Shown: positions 24,811 to 34,847, counted from the stretch's first letter. The stretch: DNA of 64,000 nucleotides from Ramlibacter lithotrophicus (GCF_012184415.1 NZ_VTOX01000003.1:1-64000), one strand, 5' to 3'. Numbers and translations: made by a program. The notes: generated by a model not told the origin, from the letters alone.

Positions 24811-25536
24811 CTACATCACTTCCTGCAGGCTCGCGCGCAGGCGGGCGATCGCCTGGTTGTGCAGCTGGCTCGCCCTGGAGGGACTGACTTCGAGGATGCT
24901 GGCGATCTCGCGCATGTTCATCTCGTCGTCGTAGTGCAGGCTCAGCACCTGTGCCTCGCGCTCCGGGAGCTGGCCGATGGCGGCGGCGAGCCGCCCGCGG
25001 AACTCGCCCGTGAGGAGGATGCGCACCGGATCGTCGCCGTCGTCCTCGTCCGGACCGGCCCGCCGGTCGAAGACGGACCCATCCGAGTCATCGTGCTTCA
25101 GGTCCTCGGCGTACACCAGCTGGCAGCCCTGGATCTTCAGCAGCTGCTCGCGGTATTCGGCCAGCGTGAGCTTCAGCTCCGCGGCGATGTCCGCCTCGGA
25201 CGGCGCCCGCCCGGCGCGCTGCGCCGCAGCCTGGATCGCGCGCTCCACCTCGCGCGCCGATTGCCGCACGCGCCGCGGCGCCCAGTCCATGGCCCGCAGC
25301 TCGTCGAGCATCGCGCCCCGGATGCGCTGCGAGGCGAAGGTCTCGAACGATGCCGCCGCGTTCTCCTCGAAGCGGGACCATGCGTCCAGCAGGCCGATGC
25401 GGCCGGCCTGGATCAGGTCGTCGAGCTCGACGTTGGCCGGCAGCCTGGCCATCATCTGCACGGCGATGCGCCGCACGATCGGCAGGTACTCGTCCAGCAG
25501 GTGTGATTTGTCGATCGTGCCCCGTGCGGTATACAT
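24811..25536 (-). CDS. fliA: flagellar sigma factor FliA (sigma-28)
   Basis: A 241-residue sigma-70-family protein of normal FliA size. LPANVELDDLIQAGRIGLLD is region 2, RIRGAMLDELRAMDWAPRRV the FliA-specific region 2-3 segment, and LPEREAQVLSLHYDDEMNMR with EVSPSRASQLHNQAIARLR region 4. It directs RNA polymerase to late flagellar genes such as fliC and the chemotaxis genes. It ends the long minus-strand run, 17 bases after flhG. The anti-sigma factor gene flgM is not in the window. Confidence 0.97.
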   Translation of the reverse strand: MYTARGTIDKSHLLDEYLPIVRRIAVQMMARLPANVELDDLIQAGRIGLLDAWSRFEENAAASFETFASQRIRGAMLDELRAMDWAPRRVRQSAREVERAIQAAAQRAGRAPSEADIAAELKLTLAEYREQLLKIQGCQLVYAEDLKHDDSDGSVFDRRAGPDEDDGDDPVRILLTGEFRGRLAAAIGQLPEREAQVLSLHYDDEMNMREIASILEVSPSRASQLHNQAIARLRASLQEVM

Positions 25537-25553
25537 GTGCTGTTCCGGAAAGG

Positions 25554-26387
25554 TCAGGCGGCGGCTGCGGCAGCGACGGCGGTGGCCGGCGGCCGCACGC
25601 CGTCCACGGCAAACGGCGCGGTCCGCTCGCCGCCGGGCTCAAGCAGCGCGGCCGCCAGCAGCCGGAACTGCGCCGCCGCCTGGCTGGCCGGGCGCGCGAC
25701 GCAGACCGGCTGGCGCAGTCGCGCCGCCTCGCGCACCTGCCCGTCCAGGCTGATGCACCCCAGCGCGCTCAGCGAGACCGCGAGGAAGCGGCTGCTGGTG
25801 CGGACCACGTTGGCGATCACGACCTCGGCCTCCCGCGGCGAAGACGCACCGTTGACGACGAAGCGGAAGGTCTGGAGCGCGTGCGCGAACTGGAGGCGCT
25901 TGAGTCCCGCGTACGTGGCCGTGATCGAGCCCACGGTCGGCTGCATGACCACCGCCACCTCGTCGGCGAGCCGCGCCAGCGGCGACAGCTGACCCTGGGC
26001 GTCGAGCGCGACGTCGATGAGGATCACGCCTTCCGGGCACAGCGCGCGGGCGCTGAACGGCGCCGCCGAAACGGCGGGCGGGGCCGGCAGCACCTGCACG
26101 CCGGCCATGGGCCGCGCCGCTGCCGCGGCCAGCGGCATCCCCCGGCCGACGTCGGCCAGCGTTCCCGCGGGCGTCACGCCCCATGCCGCGCACAGCGAGT
26201 CCGGCCGCTGCCACTGCTCGTCCAGCACCAGCACCGGCCTGCCGCCCTGCGCGAAAGCCGCCGCCAGGTTCATCGCGGCCGTCGTCGCGCCGACGCCGGC
26301 GCACAGCCCGGCCACCGCCACGATGCGGGGACGGCCCGCCGTCAGCAACCGCCGCAGCCCGTCGGCCTGGTCCGCCGGCGCACTCAT
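25554..26387 (-). CDS. flhG: FlhG/FleN-like flagellar number regulator with a degenerate P-loop
   Basis: A 277-residue MinD/ParA-fold protein. DQADGLRRLL near residue 6 is the DQAxxLR motif by which FlhG activates the GTPase FlhF. The nucleotide-binding loop, normally KGGVGKTT, reads GLCAGVGATTAAMN here, so both lysines of the deviant Walker A are missing. The Walker A'-like VILIDVALDAQG keeps its Asp. FlhG sets flagellar number and place together with FlhF. The start overlaps the flhF stop by four bases (ATGA). The altered loop suggests that ATP-driven dimerisation is lost or changed. Confidence 0.88.
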   Translation of the reverse strand: MSAPADQADGLRRLLTAGRPRIVAVAGLCAGVGATTAAMNLAAAFAQGGRPVLVLDEQWQRPDSLCAAWGVTPAGTLADVGRGMPLAAAAARPMAGVQVLPAPPAVSAAPFSARALCPEGVILIDVALDAQGQLSPLARLADEVAVVMQPTVGSITATYAGLKRLQFAHALQTFRFVVNGASSPREAEVVIANVVRTSSRFLAVSLSALGCISLDGQVREAARLRQPVCVARPASQAAAQFRLLAAALLEPGGERTAPFAVDGVRPPATAVAAAAAA

Positions 26388-28690
26388 GCCGGGCTCCCGA
26401 CCGGGCTGGCTTCCGCGACGTCGGCGGCCAGCGCCTCCAGCAGGGGGAACAGCTTGGCCAGCCCTTCGTACAGGACCGCGCCCGAATGGGGCCGGTCGAG
26501 GCGCACCTGGCGCCCGGCCAGTTCGGTGAGCAGGATGCGCGTGCGGTCGGCGCGCTCGCCCTCCAGCTGCAGCAGGCGCGAAGCCGTCGTCGCCACCTGC
26601 CCCGCGACCAGCAGCCGGTTCATCATCGCCGGATCGCCCAGCTCGCCCACGCCGCCCAGCAGCGAGAGCCCCTTGGCCGTCAGCCGCATGCAGCCGTCCA
26701 GCCTGGCGGCCCACTCCTGCCACTGCGCCAGCCGCTGCGGCGGTACTTCCGGGCCGACGTTCGTGAGCAGCCAGGACTGCTGCAGGATCTTCCCCGAGCC
26801 GGCCGCGACCGTGCGCATGAAGACGCAGCGCAGCGGCAGCTGGATGCCGCTGGCGGTCGCCACCGTCACCGGCAACTCGGCCACCGCGCGGCGCGCCGCC
26901 TGGCCCTTGCACGTCACGTCCTCGCCGGGCCCGAACTCCGGCTGCAGGCGCGAGAGCGCCGTCGGCTCGCCGCACCCGGCCGGCGTCGCGAGGGTCGTGG
27001 CGCTGGCACGGGCGACCCAGCGCAGCCGCTGCTCCTGCCAGGCGACGAGGTCCTCGGCCGGCGCGAGCCGCGGCAGCAGCGCCACCACCGGCCTGCCGAA
27101 CTCCATCGTGCGCAGCCACTGCACCTGGCGGCCGCCCCAGCGGTCGTCGCCCGGCATCGCCAGCCACTGGTTGGGCGCCGCCAGCGGCAGCCCGGTGCGG
27201 TCGGACGCGAGCAGGCAGCTCTCGATGTCGTAGGTCTCCTGCCGCTCGTTCGGATCGAGCCGGGCCCGTCCGCACACGGCCAGCACGTGGGCGTCGCAAC
27301 TGGTCCCGATCTCGCCGCGGGCAACGTCCGCCAGCTCCTGGAGCAGGCTCGCCACCGGCCGCGCCGCTGCGTCCGCGTCGTTCCACAGCGCCCGTGCCGC
27401 GTCGAAGCCGACGTCCGACTGCTGCAGCGCCGCCGCCGCGGCGGCGACTTCCTCGGCGTCGTGGGCCATGGCCCGGATCAGGCGCTGGTACTGCTGGCGC
27501 AGGCGGTCGGCCTGGGCCCGCGCACGCTCGATCTCCAGGGCGGCACCCTCGGACGCATCGCCGCCGAGCGGCTCGCAGGTGAACAGGGAGCCCGCCGGCG
27601 GCGACCGCAGCACGGCATCGACGAACTGCTCGGGGTCCATGACGGCCAGGTTTTCCGGCACCTTCTGGCCGTCGGACAGGTAGTGCACCGGCAGCCGGTG
27701 GCGGATCACGGTGTCCAGCAGGGCGCCGTGCAGCGGCGCTTCGTCCAGCTTGGTGAAGATGCAGCCGACGAGGGCGTTTTCGCGGTCGGCACGCTGGTAC
27801 GCATAGACGACCTCGTTGAGCGTGTCGCCGTGCGCCGCCGCATTCAGCAGCAGCAGGCGGTTGACGGGGCGCCCGGCGTTGCACAGCATCGCGATCTGGT
27901 CAGACACCGACCGGTCCCGCTGGCTCATGCCGACGGTGTCGACCAGCACCATGTGCTTGTCGCGCAGTTCCTCGAGCACCGTCTGCAGGTGGGCGGCGTC
28001 CTTCACGGCATACACCGGCACGCCCAGGATCTGGCCATAGATGCGCAGCTGCTCGTAGGCGCCGATCCGGTAGCCGTCGGTCGTGACGAGGGCCATCCGT
28101 TCGGCGCCGAAGCGCATCACGCAGCGCGCCGCCAGCTTCGCGGTGGTCGTGGTCTTCCCCACCCCCGTCGGGCCGACGAGCGCGTACACCCCGCCGCGCC
28201 CCAGCACCTGCGCCTCGTCCTCCTGGACCGGCACGGCGCGCACGAGCTCGGCGCGCACGAAGGCCAGGCCTTCGGCATAGCTGTGCCCGGCCGGCAGCTT
28301 CTCGAGCAGCGCCCGCGACAGGCGGGTGCTGAAGCCACAGCCCAGCATCGTGCGCAGCAGCCGGCCGCGCACCGGGTCGCGCCGCTGCTGGTCGTTCCAC
28401 ACGACGCCGGCCAGCCGCTCCTCGATCATGCTGCGCATCGAATGCAGCTCGCTCAGCACCGAGTCGGGAGCGGACGCACCCGGCGCCGGGCCGGCCGGCA
28501 GCGGCGGCGCGGCCGCGGCCTGCTCGACCAGCAGCGCCGTGTCGCCGTCGCCCATGGCGACGACCTCGAAACCGTCGGCATGGGTCCGGCTGGCGAGCAC
28601 CAGCGCGCCGTCTCCCAGCGCCGCGCGCGCGAGGCGCAGCGCCTGCCTGCTGGTGGGCGCCACGAACCGGCGCGGTGCCGGCGTGACCAT
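26384..28690 (-). CDS. flhF: flagellar SRP-like GTPase FlhF with long C-terminal extension
   Basis: A 768-residue protein. After the basic N-terminus (RRFVAPTSRQALRLARAALG) and linker, the NG domain shows G1 VGPTGVGKTTTTAKLAARCV, DTVGMSQRD (G3) and TKLDEAPLHGAL (G4). It recruits early flagellar parts to the future pole. The NG domain ends near residue 400; about 350 more residues follow with no domain I recognise, whereas FlhF of Vibrio or Bacillus stops there. ATG 28690 gives the family N-terminus. A TTG at 28705 would overlap the flhA stop as TTGA and adds only NSTE. Confidence 0.92.
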   Translation of the reverse strand: MVTPAPRRFVAPTSRQALRLARAALGDGALVLASRTHADGFEVVAMGDGDTALLVEQAAAAPPLPAGPAPGASAPDSVLSELHSMRSMIEERLAGVVWNDQQRRDPVRGRLLRTMLGCGFSTRLSRALLEKLPAGHSYAEGLAFVRAELVRAVPVQEDEAQVLGRGGVYALVGPTGVGKTTTTAKLAARCVMRFGAERMALVTTDGYRIGAYEQLRIYGQILGVPVYAVKDAAHLQTVLEELRDKHMVLVDTVGMSQRDRSVSDQIAMLCNAGRPVNRLLLLNAAAHGDTLNEVVYAYQRADRENALVGCIFTKLDEAPLHGALLDTVIRHRLPVHYLSDGQKVPENLAVMDPEQFVDAVLRSPPAGSLFTCEPLGGDASEGAALEIERARAQADRLRQQYQRLIRAMAHDAEEVAAAAAALQQSDVGFDAARALWNDADAAARPVASLLQELADVARGEIGTSCDAHVLAVCGRARLDPNERQETYDIESCLLASDRTGLPLAAPNQWLAMPGDDRWGGRQVQWLRTMEFGRPVVALLPRLAPAEDLVAWQEQRLRWVARASATTLATPAGCGEPTALSRLQPEFGPGEDVTCKGQAARRAVAELPVTVATASGIQLPLRCVFMRTVAAGSGKILQQSWLLTNVGPEVPPQRLAQWQEWAARLDGCMRLTAKGLSLLGGVGELGDPAMMNRLLVAGQVATTASRLLQLEGERADRTRILLTELAGRQVRLDRPHSGAVLYEGLAKLFPLLEALAADVAEASPVGSPA

Positions 28691-28701
28691 CTCGGTTGAA
28701 T

Positions 28702-30801
28702 TCAAGCTCTGGCTCCAATGGTGGCCGTGATGCGCAAGGTGCGCGCATCCGGGATTTCTGCGTTCGAAAGGACTTTCAGCTGCGGCAGGCTGCGCCGCAG
28801 GAACCGCGACAGCAGCACCCGCAGCGGGTGCTGCACGACCAGCACCGGCGCGATGCCGATCTGCTCCTGCCGCTCGATCGCGGCCTGGGCCTGCCGCACC
28901 AGGCTGTCGGCCAGCCCCGGCTCGATGCCGCTGTTGCTGGCCAGGGCCTGCATCAGCACGCGATCGAGGTCAGGCTCGAGGGTGATGACCTGCATCTCGC
29001 CGTCACCCGGGAACACCTGCTGCGCGATGGCCCGCCCGAGCGCCAGCCGCACCAGCGAGGTGAGCTCCAGCGGGTCCTTCACGACCGCCGCCTGGTCGGC
29101 CAGGACGTCGAGGATGGTGCGCATGTCGCGGATCGGCACCTCCTCCTCCAGCAGGTTCTGCAGCACCTTCTGCAGCGTGCTGATCGTGACCAGCTTCGGC
29201 ACCAGGTCCTCGGTCAGCTTGGGCGCCTGCCTGGCGATCTGGTCGATCAGCTGCTGCACCTCCTGCCGCCCGAGCAGCTCGGAGGTATGGGTGGTGATCA
29301 CGTGGTTCAGGTGGGTCGCGATCACGGTGCAGGCGTCGACCACCGTGTAGCCGTACATCTGCGCCTGCTGCCGCAAGCCGGCGTCGATCCACACCGCCGG
29401 CAGCCCGAAGGCCGGGTCCTTGGTGCGTGCGCCCGGCAAGGTCCCCGTGACCTGGCCCGGGTCGATCGCCAGCCACTGGTTCGGGAACGCCTCGCCGGTG
29501 GCGACCGGCACGCCCTTGAGACTGATCAGGTAGGCGTTCGGCTTGATTTCCAGGTTGTCGCGGATGTGCACCACCGGCACCAGGAAGCCGACCTCCTGGG
29601 CGATCTTCTTGCGGATGCTCCTGATGCGGCCGAGCAGTTCGCCTTGCTGGGCCCGGTCGACCATGGGGATCAGGCGGTAGCCGACCTCCAGGCCCAGCGG
29701 ATCGACCAGCGAGACGTCGTCCCAGGACACGTCGGCATTCTCGGCGGGCGCAGCGCCATCGGCCTGCCCGGTGGCAGCCCGCGCCGCGCCGGCCGCCGCC
29801 GCGGCGCCGCGCTGCGCCTGGTGCCGGCCGAACCAGACCAGGCCCGCCGCGAACAGCAGGAAGGCGAAGTGCGGCATCCCCGGGATCAGCCCCAGGATGC
29901 CGACGATGCCGCCGGTGAGGTACAGCACCTGCGGATTGGCGAACAACTGGCTCGTGAGCTGGCGGCCGACGTCCTCCTCGGTCGTCACCCGCGAGACCAT
30001 CACGCCGGCCGCCGTGGAGATCACCAGGGCGGGGATCTGCGCCACCAGGCCGTCGCCGATCGCCAGCAGCGTGTAGGTCTGGGCGGCGGTGCCGAAATCC
30101 AGCCCGTGCTGCACCATGCCGACGATCAGGCCGCCGACGATGTTGATCACCATGATCAGCAGCCCGGCGATGGCGTCCCCGCGCACGAACTTGCTGGCGC
30201 CGTCCATCGAGCCGTAGAAGTCGGCCTCCTGCGCCACCTCGGTGCGGCGCTTGCGCGCCACGTCCTCGCCGATCAGGCCGGCGTTGAGGTCGGCGTCGAT
30301 CGCCATCTGCTTGCCCGGCATCGCGTCGAGCATGAAGCGCGCGCCCACCTCGGCGATCCGGCCCGCGCCCTTGGTGATCACCATGAAGTTGATCAGCACC
30401 AGGATGATGAACACCATCACGCCGACCGCGAAGTTGCCGCCCACCAGGAAATGGCCGAAGGCCTCGATCACCTGGCCGGCCGCATCCGGCCCCGTGTGGC
30501 CGTGCATCAGCACCACGCGGGTGGATGCCACGTTCAGCGAGAGCCGCAGCAGCGTCGTGAACAGCAGCACCGCCGGGAAGGCCGCGAAGTCCAGCGCCTT
30601 CATGGTGTACATGCTGACCAGCAGCACCATCACCGCCAGCGCGATGTTGAACGTGAACAGGATGTCCAGCAGGAATGGCGGCAGCGGCAACACCATCATG
30701 CTCAGGATCATGATGATGAGGATGGGCCCCGTGAGGCCCTGCATCTTCTGGCCGGAGAAGGCGCCCGGCGGAAGGCGCAGCAGCGCCGCGAGCTGGTTCA
30801 T
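28702..30801 (-). CDS. flhA: flagellar export gate protein FlhA
   Basis: A 699-residue inner-membrane protein with about eight N-terminal membrane helices and a large cytosolic C-domain. The FHIPEP-family signature is visible: INFMVITKGAGRIAEVGARF, then MPGKQMAIDADLNAGLI. It is the ion-driven export gate of the flagellar type III secretion system and a docking site for chaperone-substrate complexes (FliS, FliT and others, also encoded here). The start ATG overlaps the flhB stop by four bases. Confidence 0.98.
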   Translation of the reverse strand: MNQLAALLRLPPGAFSGQKMQGLTGPILIIMILSMMVLPLPPFLLDILFTFNIALAVMVLLVSMYTMKALDFAAFPAVLLFTTLLRLSLNVASTRVVLMHGHTGPDAAGQVIEAFGHFLVGGNFAVGVMVFIILVLINFMVITKGAGRIAEVGARFMLDAMPGKQMAIDADLNAGLIGEDVARKRRTEVAQEADFYGSMDGASKFVRGDAIAGLLIMVINIVGGLIVGMVQHGLDFGTAAQTYTLLAIGDGLVAQIPALVISTAAGVMVSRVTTEEDVGRQLTSQLFANPQVLYLTGGIVGILGLIPGMPHFAFLLFAAGLVWFGRHQAQRGAAAAAGAARAATGQADGAAPAENADVSWDDVSLVDPLGLEVGYRLIPMVDRAQQGELLGRIRSIRKKIAQEVGFLVPVVHIRDNLEIKPNAYLISLKGVPVATGEAFPNQWLAIDPGQVTGTLPGARTKDPAFGLPAVWIDAGLRQQAQMYGYTVVDACTVIATHLNHVITTHTSELLGRQEVQQLIDQIARQAPKLTEDLVPKLVTISTLQKVLQNLLEEEVPIRDMRTILDVLADQAAVVKDPLELTSLVRLALGRAIAQQVFPGDGEMQVITLEPDLDRVLMQALASNSGIEPGLADSLVRQAQAAIERQEQIGIAPVLVVQHPLRVLLSRFLRRSLPQLKVLSNAEIPDARTLRITATIGARA

Positions 30802-31946
30802 GCGGTCTGTACCCCCGTCCACTGCAGGGCTTCGGGAATGACGGGCGCGGCCGGCGCGGCCGGCGCGGCGGCGGCGCCGCCGGCGCGCCAGCGCCGCAGC
30901 TGATAGACCCAGGCCAGCAGCTCGGCGACCGCCGTGTACAGCCCGCCTGGGATTTCCCGGCCCAGGTCGGTGTGCCGGTAGAGCGAGCGCGCCAGCGCCG
31001 GCGACTCAACCACCTCCACCCGGTGCTCGCGCGCGAGCTCGCGAATGCGCTGGGCCACCAGGTCGGTCCCCTTGGCGACCACCTTCGGCGCCGCCATCGC
31101 GCGCTCGTCGTAGCGCAGCGCCACGGCGAAATGCGTCGGGTTGGTCAGGACCAGGTCCGCCTTGGGGACCTCGGCCATCATCCGGCGGCGCGCCAGCGCC
31201 TGCTGCTGCCGCTTGATCCGGCCCTTGACGTGGGGATCGCCCTCGGACTCCTTGTGCTCCTGCTTCAGGTCCTCGCGCGACATCCGCAGTTTCTTGTTGA
31301 GGGCCCACACCTGGTAGGGCACGTCCACCAGCGCGATCAGCAGCAGCGCCCCGATGATCCACGCGCAGCTGCGCGCCACGATCGCCAGCATGTGGGCGAT
31401 GCCGGCGGCGGGCGCCTCGCGCATGGCCCCCAGCATGGCGTCCAGGCCATTCCTGATCACGAGGAAGCCGACGATGCCGATCACGAGCGATTTCGCGATC
31501 GCCTTGAGCAGTTCGGCCAGGGACTGGGCGGAGAACATGCGCCCCAGCCCGGCCAGCGGATCGAGCTTCTTGAAGTCCGGCGCCAGCGACTTGGGCGCGA
31601 ACAGCAGCCCGCCCAGCAGCGTCGGGGCCACCAGCGCGGACAGCAACATCATCCCGAGGAAGGGGGCGATCGCCAGCAGCCCCTGGACGGCCATCTCCTG
31701 CGCCGTGGCGAGCATCAGCGCCGGATCGAAGGCCACCCCGCGATCGAACGCCAGGCCATGCCGCACGACCGAGCCGACCCGGGCCTCGAGCAGGCCGGCC
31801 GTCGTCCACAGGCCGGCCGCGGCGGTGGCGAGCAGGACGAACGTGACCAGTTCGCGGGAGCGGGCGACCTGCCCTTCCTCGCGCGCCTTTTCCAGGCGCC
31901 GCGGTGACGGTTGCTCGGTCTTTTCCAGGTCGCTTTCGTCAGCCAT
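30798..31946 (-). CDS. flhB: flagellar export switch protein FlhB
   Basis: A 382-residue protein with four membrane helices and a cytosolic C-domain that holds the self-cleavage motif NPTH (DLVLTNPTHFAVALRYDE), needed to switch export from rod/hook to filament proteins. The conserved start SDLEKTEQPSPRRLEKAREE is at the N-terminus. ATG 31946 was chosen for it. The 113-base gap to cheZ is the longest in this part of the run and may hold a promoter, but I cannot define one. Confidence 0.98.
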   Translation of the reverse strand: MADESDLEKTEQPSPRRLEKAREEGQVARSRELVTFVLLATAAAGLWTTAGLLEARVGSVVRHGLAFDRGVAFDPALMLATAQEMAVQGLLAIAPFLGMMLLSALVAPTLLGGLLFAPKSLAPDFKKLDPLAGLGRMFSAQSLAELLKAIAKSLVIGIVGFLVIRNGLDAMLGAMREAPAAGIAHMLAIVARSCAWIIGALLLIALVDVPYQVWALNKKLRMSREDLKQEHKESEGDPHVKGRIKRQQQALARRRMMAEVPKADLVLTNPTHFAVALRYDERAMAAPKVVAKGTDLVAQRIRELAREHRVEVVESPALARSLYRHTDLGREIPGGLYTAVAELLAWVYQLRRWRAGGAAAAPAAPAAPVIPEALQWTGVQTA

Positions 31947-32059
31947 TCGGTATGTTCCGCGCCGCGGCGCATGGCCGCGGGGATGGCTGATTATTCGAGG
32001 GCCCGCCGCCTGGCAATCGGCCAATCAAGGGTGTCTTGCGCCCCTTGCTCGACCGATCG

Positions 32060-32695
32060 TCAGAACCCGAGGCTCTCGAGCAAGGCGTCGGCTTCGGCCT
32101 GGCTGGACACGCCGGACGAGTGCCCCGGCTTGATCTGCGGGCCGTTCTGCAGGCTGGCCTCGGCTTGCGGCAGGCTGCCCTTGGGCGCATGGTCGACCAG
32201 AACCCGCAGCAGCTCGGTCTCCACCTCGCTGATGACGTCCATCAGCTTCTTGATCACCTGGCCCGTGAGGTCCTGGAAATCCTGCGCCATGGTGATTTCC
32301 AGCAGCTGGCCGTTGATCGCGGCGGCCGTCGGCGGCACCTGGGCCAGGTACGCGCGGGTGTCCGCCACGAGCGCGTGGGCCGTGTCCAGCTGGTGCGGAT
32401 CGGCGAACCACTGCGACCAGCGCGCGCCCAGGCCCTTGGCGTCGGCGGCGAGGCGCTCCTGCAGCGGCTGCGCGACGTCGACGGCGTTGAGCACCCGGTC
32501 GGCCGCCCGCTCGGTCATCGACGCCACGTAGGCCAGCCGCTCCCGCGCATCGGGGATCGCCTCGGCCGCCAGCGCCACGTGGCGGTCCAGGCCGAGCTCG
32601 CGCAGGCCGTCGCGCAGCTGCCGGGTCAGCTGCCCGACGCGCGTGAGGATGCTGGCGGCGTCGGCCGCCTCGGTTTGGGTCTGCTCGTCGCTCAT
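32060..32695 (-). CDS. cheZ: chemotaxis phosphatase CheZ
   Basis: A 211-residue helical protein. MAQDFQDLTGQVIKKLMDVI contains the catalytic Gln of CheZ that removes phosphate from CheY. The C-terminal SQAEADALLESLGF is the CheY-binding helix. It forms a long dimeric hairpin in the cytoplasm. It lies seven bases after cheY in the same operon and ends the chemotaxis signal, letting the motor return to counter-clockwise rotation. Confidence 0.96.
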   Translation of the reverse strand: MSDEQTQTEAADAASILTRVGQLTRQLRDGLRELGLDRHVALAAEAIPDARERLAYVASMTERAADRVLNAVDVAQPLQERLAADAKGLGARWSQWFADPHQLDTAHALVADTRAYLAQVPPTAAAINGQLLEITMAQDFQDLTGQVIKKLMDVISEVETELLRVLVDHAPKGSLPQAEASLQNGPQIKPGHSSGVSSQAEADALLESLGF

Positions 32696-32702
32696 GGTGC
32701 CC

Positions 32703-33095
32703 TCACGCCTTCGCCAGCTTCTCGAAGATCTTGGTCAGCTTCTCCTCCAGCGTCGCCGCAGTGAACGGCTTGACCACGTAGCCGCTGGCGCCGGCCTGGG
32801 CCGCGGCGATGATGTTTTCCTTCTTCGCCTCCGCCGTCACCATCAGCACGGGCAGGCTCGCCAGCGCCGCGTCGGCGCGGATCGCCTGGAGCATCGACAG
32901 CCCGTCCATGTTGGGCATGTTCCAGTCCGACACGACGAAGCCGAAGCTGCCCCCGCGCAACTTGGCGAGCGCCGCCGCCCCGTCCTCGGCTTCGTCGATG
33001 TTGTCGAATCCGAGCTCCTTGAGCAGGTTGCGCACGATGCGGCGCATGGTCGGGAAGTCGTCCACGACCAGGATGCGGATGTTCTTGTCGATCAC
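32703..33095 (-). CDS. cheY: chemotaxis response regulator CheY
   Basis: A 130-residue single receiver domain. The acidic pair is in [10 protein letters not shown], the phosphorylated Asp in [12 protein letters not shown], the conserved Thr in [10 protein letters not shown] and the Lys in [10 protein letters not shown]. The match to enteric CheY is strong across the length. Phospho-CheY binds the N-terminus of FliM (54171-55172) and changes the direction of rotation. It sits between cheB and cheZ. Confidence 0.98.
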   Translation of the reverse strand: MIDKNIRILVVDDFPTMRRIVRNLLKELGFDNIDEAEDGAAALAKLRGGSFGFVVSDWNMPNMDGLSMLQAIRADAALASLPVLMVTAEAKKENIIAAAQAGASGYVVKPFTAATLEEKLTKIFEKLAKA

Positions 33096-33111
33096 GTTAC
33101 CTCCATGTATT

Positions 33112-34197
33112 TCATACGCGGCTCACCCGCTCGCCGAACGTGCTGAGGTGACCCAGGACCGCGCCGGCCATCTCGTGCAGCGGCCGGACCTCGTTGACGG
33201 CGCCGAGTGCGATGGCTTCGCGCGGCATGCCGAAGACGATGCAACTCGCTTCGTCCTGCGCGAACGTGTACGCCCCGGCCTGCCGCATCCGCGCGAGTCC
33301 GGCCGCGCCGTCGCGCCCCATGCCGGTCAGCAGCACGCCCACCGCGTTCACGCCGGCGTTGCGGGCGACCGAGTCGAACAGCACGTCGACCGAGGGGCGG
33401 TGCCGGTTCACGGCCTCGTCCTGGTTCAACTGGGCCACGTAGTTGGCGCCGCTGCGGCCCAGGGCCAGGTGCCAGCCGCCGGGCGCGATGTAGGCATGGC
33501 CGGGCAGCACCCGCTCGCCATGCTCGGCCTCCTTGACCTGGATGCGGCACAGGCTGTCCAGCCGCTGCGCGAACGACCGGGTGAAGCCGGGCGGCATGTG
33601 CTGCGCGATGAGGACCGCCGGCGAGTCGGCGGGCAGCGGCTGCAGCACCTCGCGGATCGCCTCGGTGCCGCCGGTCGACGCGCCGATGACGATCAGCTTC
33701 TCGGTGCTGAGAAAGGGCTTGCGCAGGGGCTCGATGCCCGCGGTCGCGACAGCGGGCGCAAGGGCCGCGCCGCGCGGCGGGACGGCGCGCACGCGAGCGC
33801 ATGCGGCGGCCCGGATCTTCTCGCCGATCTCGTCGGCGTACTGCAGCAGGCCGTCGCGCATGCCCAGCCGCGGCTTGGTGACGAAGTCGACCGCGCCCAG
33901 TTCCAGCGCCCGCATCGCGATCTCCGAGCCGCGCTCGGTGAGCGACGACACCATCACGACCGGCATCGGCCGCAGGCGCATCAGTTTCTCGAGAAACTCG
34001 AGGCCGTCCATGCGCGGCATCTCGACGTCCAGGGTCAGCACGTCGGGGTTGAGCGCCTTGATCATGTCGCGCGCGACCAGCGGGTCGGCCGCCACGCCGA
34101 TGACCTGCAGGTCCGGCTGGCTGTTGATGATCTCGGCCATCACCTGCCGGATCAGCGCCGAATCGTCGACGCACAGCACGGTGATCTTCCTGGTCAC
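33112..34197 (-). CDS. cheB: chemoreceptor methylesterase/deamidase CheB
   Basis: A 361-residue protein: an N-terminal receiver domain ([19 protein letters not shown]; phospho-Asp in [12 protein letters not shown]) and a C-terminal methylesterase with Ser in [12 protein letters not shown], His in [10 protein letters not shown] and Asp in [10 protein letters not shown]. It removes methyl groups from receptors during adaptation, opposing CheR. The GTG start at 34197 overlaps the cheD stop as GTGA. Confidence 0.98.
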   Translation of the reverse strand: MTRKITVLCVDDSALIRQVMAEIINSQPDLQVIGVAADPLVARDMIKALNPDVLTLDVEMPRMDGLEFLEKLMRLRPMPVVMVSSLTERGSEIAMRALELGAVDFVTKPRLGMRDGLLQYADEIGEKIRAAACARVRAVPPRGAALAPAVATAGIEPLRKPFLSTEKLIVIGASTGGTEAIREVLQPLPADSPAVLIAQHMPPGFTRSFAQRLDSLCRIQVKEAEHGERVLPGHAYIAPGGWHLALGRSGANYVAQLNQDEAVNRHRPSVDVLFDSVARNAGVNAVGVLLTGMGRDGAAGLARMRQAGAYTFAQDEASCIVFGMPREAIALGAVNEVRPLHEMAGAVLGHLSTFGERVSRV

Positions 34198-34847
34198 AGG
34201 GAAGCCTCCGCCTTGCGGGCCTCGAGGTCCCGAAGCTGGGCAACGGCGGCCCGCTCCGCGCCGGCGCGGGCCGCCGCCAGGCCGCGCAGGAGTTCGGCCT
34301 CCTGCGTTTGCACCTGGTCCACGTCCTGCGCCGCGCGCAGCTTGCGGACCACGACCTTCCCGCTGTCGGCCATGAAGCCGACGCGCCGGGCATGGTTGCC
34401 ACCGAGATCCTGCGCGTAGAGGTTGATTTTCTGCTCCTGGAGGTAACGCAGCACGAACTCGGCGTTGCGGTCGCCGACGTTGAGGAACGGCATGCCGGGC
34501 AGCACCGCCGCGCCGCCGAACACCTTCGCCTGCAGCCGCTCGCGCCGCGCGCCGGCCTTCACCAGCTCGCGCACCAGCGTGTCCATCGCGTGCGTGCCGT
34601 AGCGCATCGCATCGGGGTCGCCCGGCCCGCACTGCGCCTCGTCGGGCAGCATGAAGTGGTTCATGCCGGCCAGCCCGGCAAGCGGGTCGTGCAGGCAGGC
34701 GGCCACGCAGGAGCCGAGCACCGTGAGCATGACGGTGGCCTGGCTGGTGACGTAGTACTCGCTGGGCAGCAGCTTCACCGCCGCGCGGCCGAAGTCGCGG
34801 TCGAAGTAGTGGCGCGTGGCCACCGGCCCGGGCAGCTGCGGCGTCAA
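34194..34847 (-). CDS. cheD: chemoreceptor glutamine deamidase CheD
   Basis: A 217-residue CheD. The catalytic Cys is in [12 protein letters not shown] and the His in GMNHFMLPD; further family segments are [15 protein letters not shown] and [13 protein letters not shown]. CheD converts receptor glutamines to glutamates and in some species also modulates CheC or CheY. The predicted TTG start (34847) overlaps the cheR stop as TTGA; GTG 34823 is an alternative that would lose eight residues. A C-terminal Ala/Glu-rich tail of about 40 residues extends beyond the usual end. Confidence 0.93.
   Translation of the reverse strand: MTPQLPGPVATRHYFDRDFGRAAVKLLPSEYYVTSQATVMLTVLGSCVAACLHDPLAGLAGMNHFMLPDEAQCGPGDPDAMRYGTHAMDTLVRELVKAGARRERLQAKVFGGAAVLPGMPFLNVGDRNAEFVLRYLQEQKINLYAQDLGGNHARRVGFMADSGKVVVRKLRAAQDVDQVQTQEAELLRGLAAARAGAERAAVAQLRDLEARKAEASL

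Noticed and set aside
31947..32059. Sigma-28 promoter before flhB
   Set aside because: A GCCGATTG string exists on the minus strand, but it deviates from the -10 consensus and has no -35 at the right distance.
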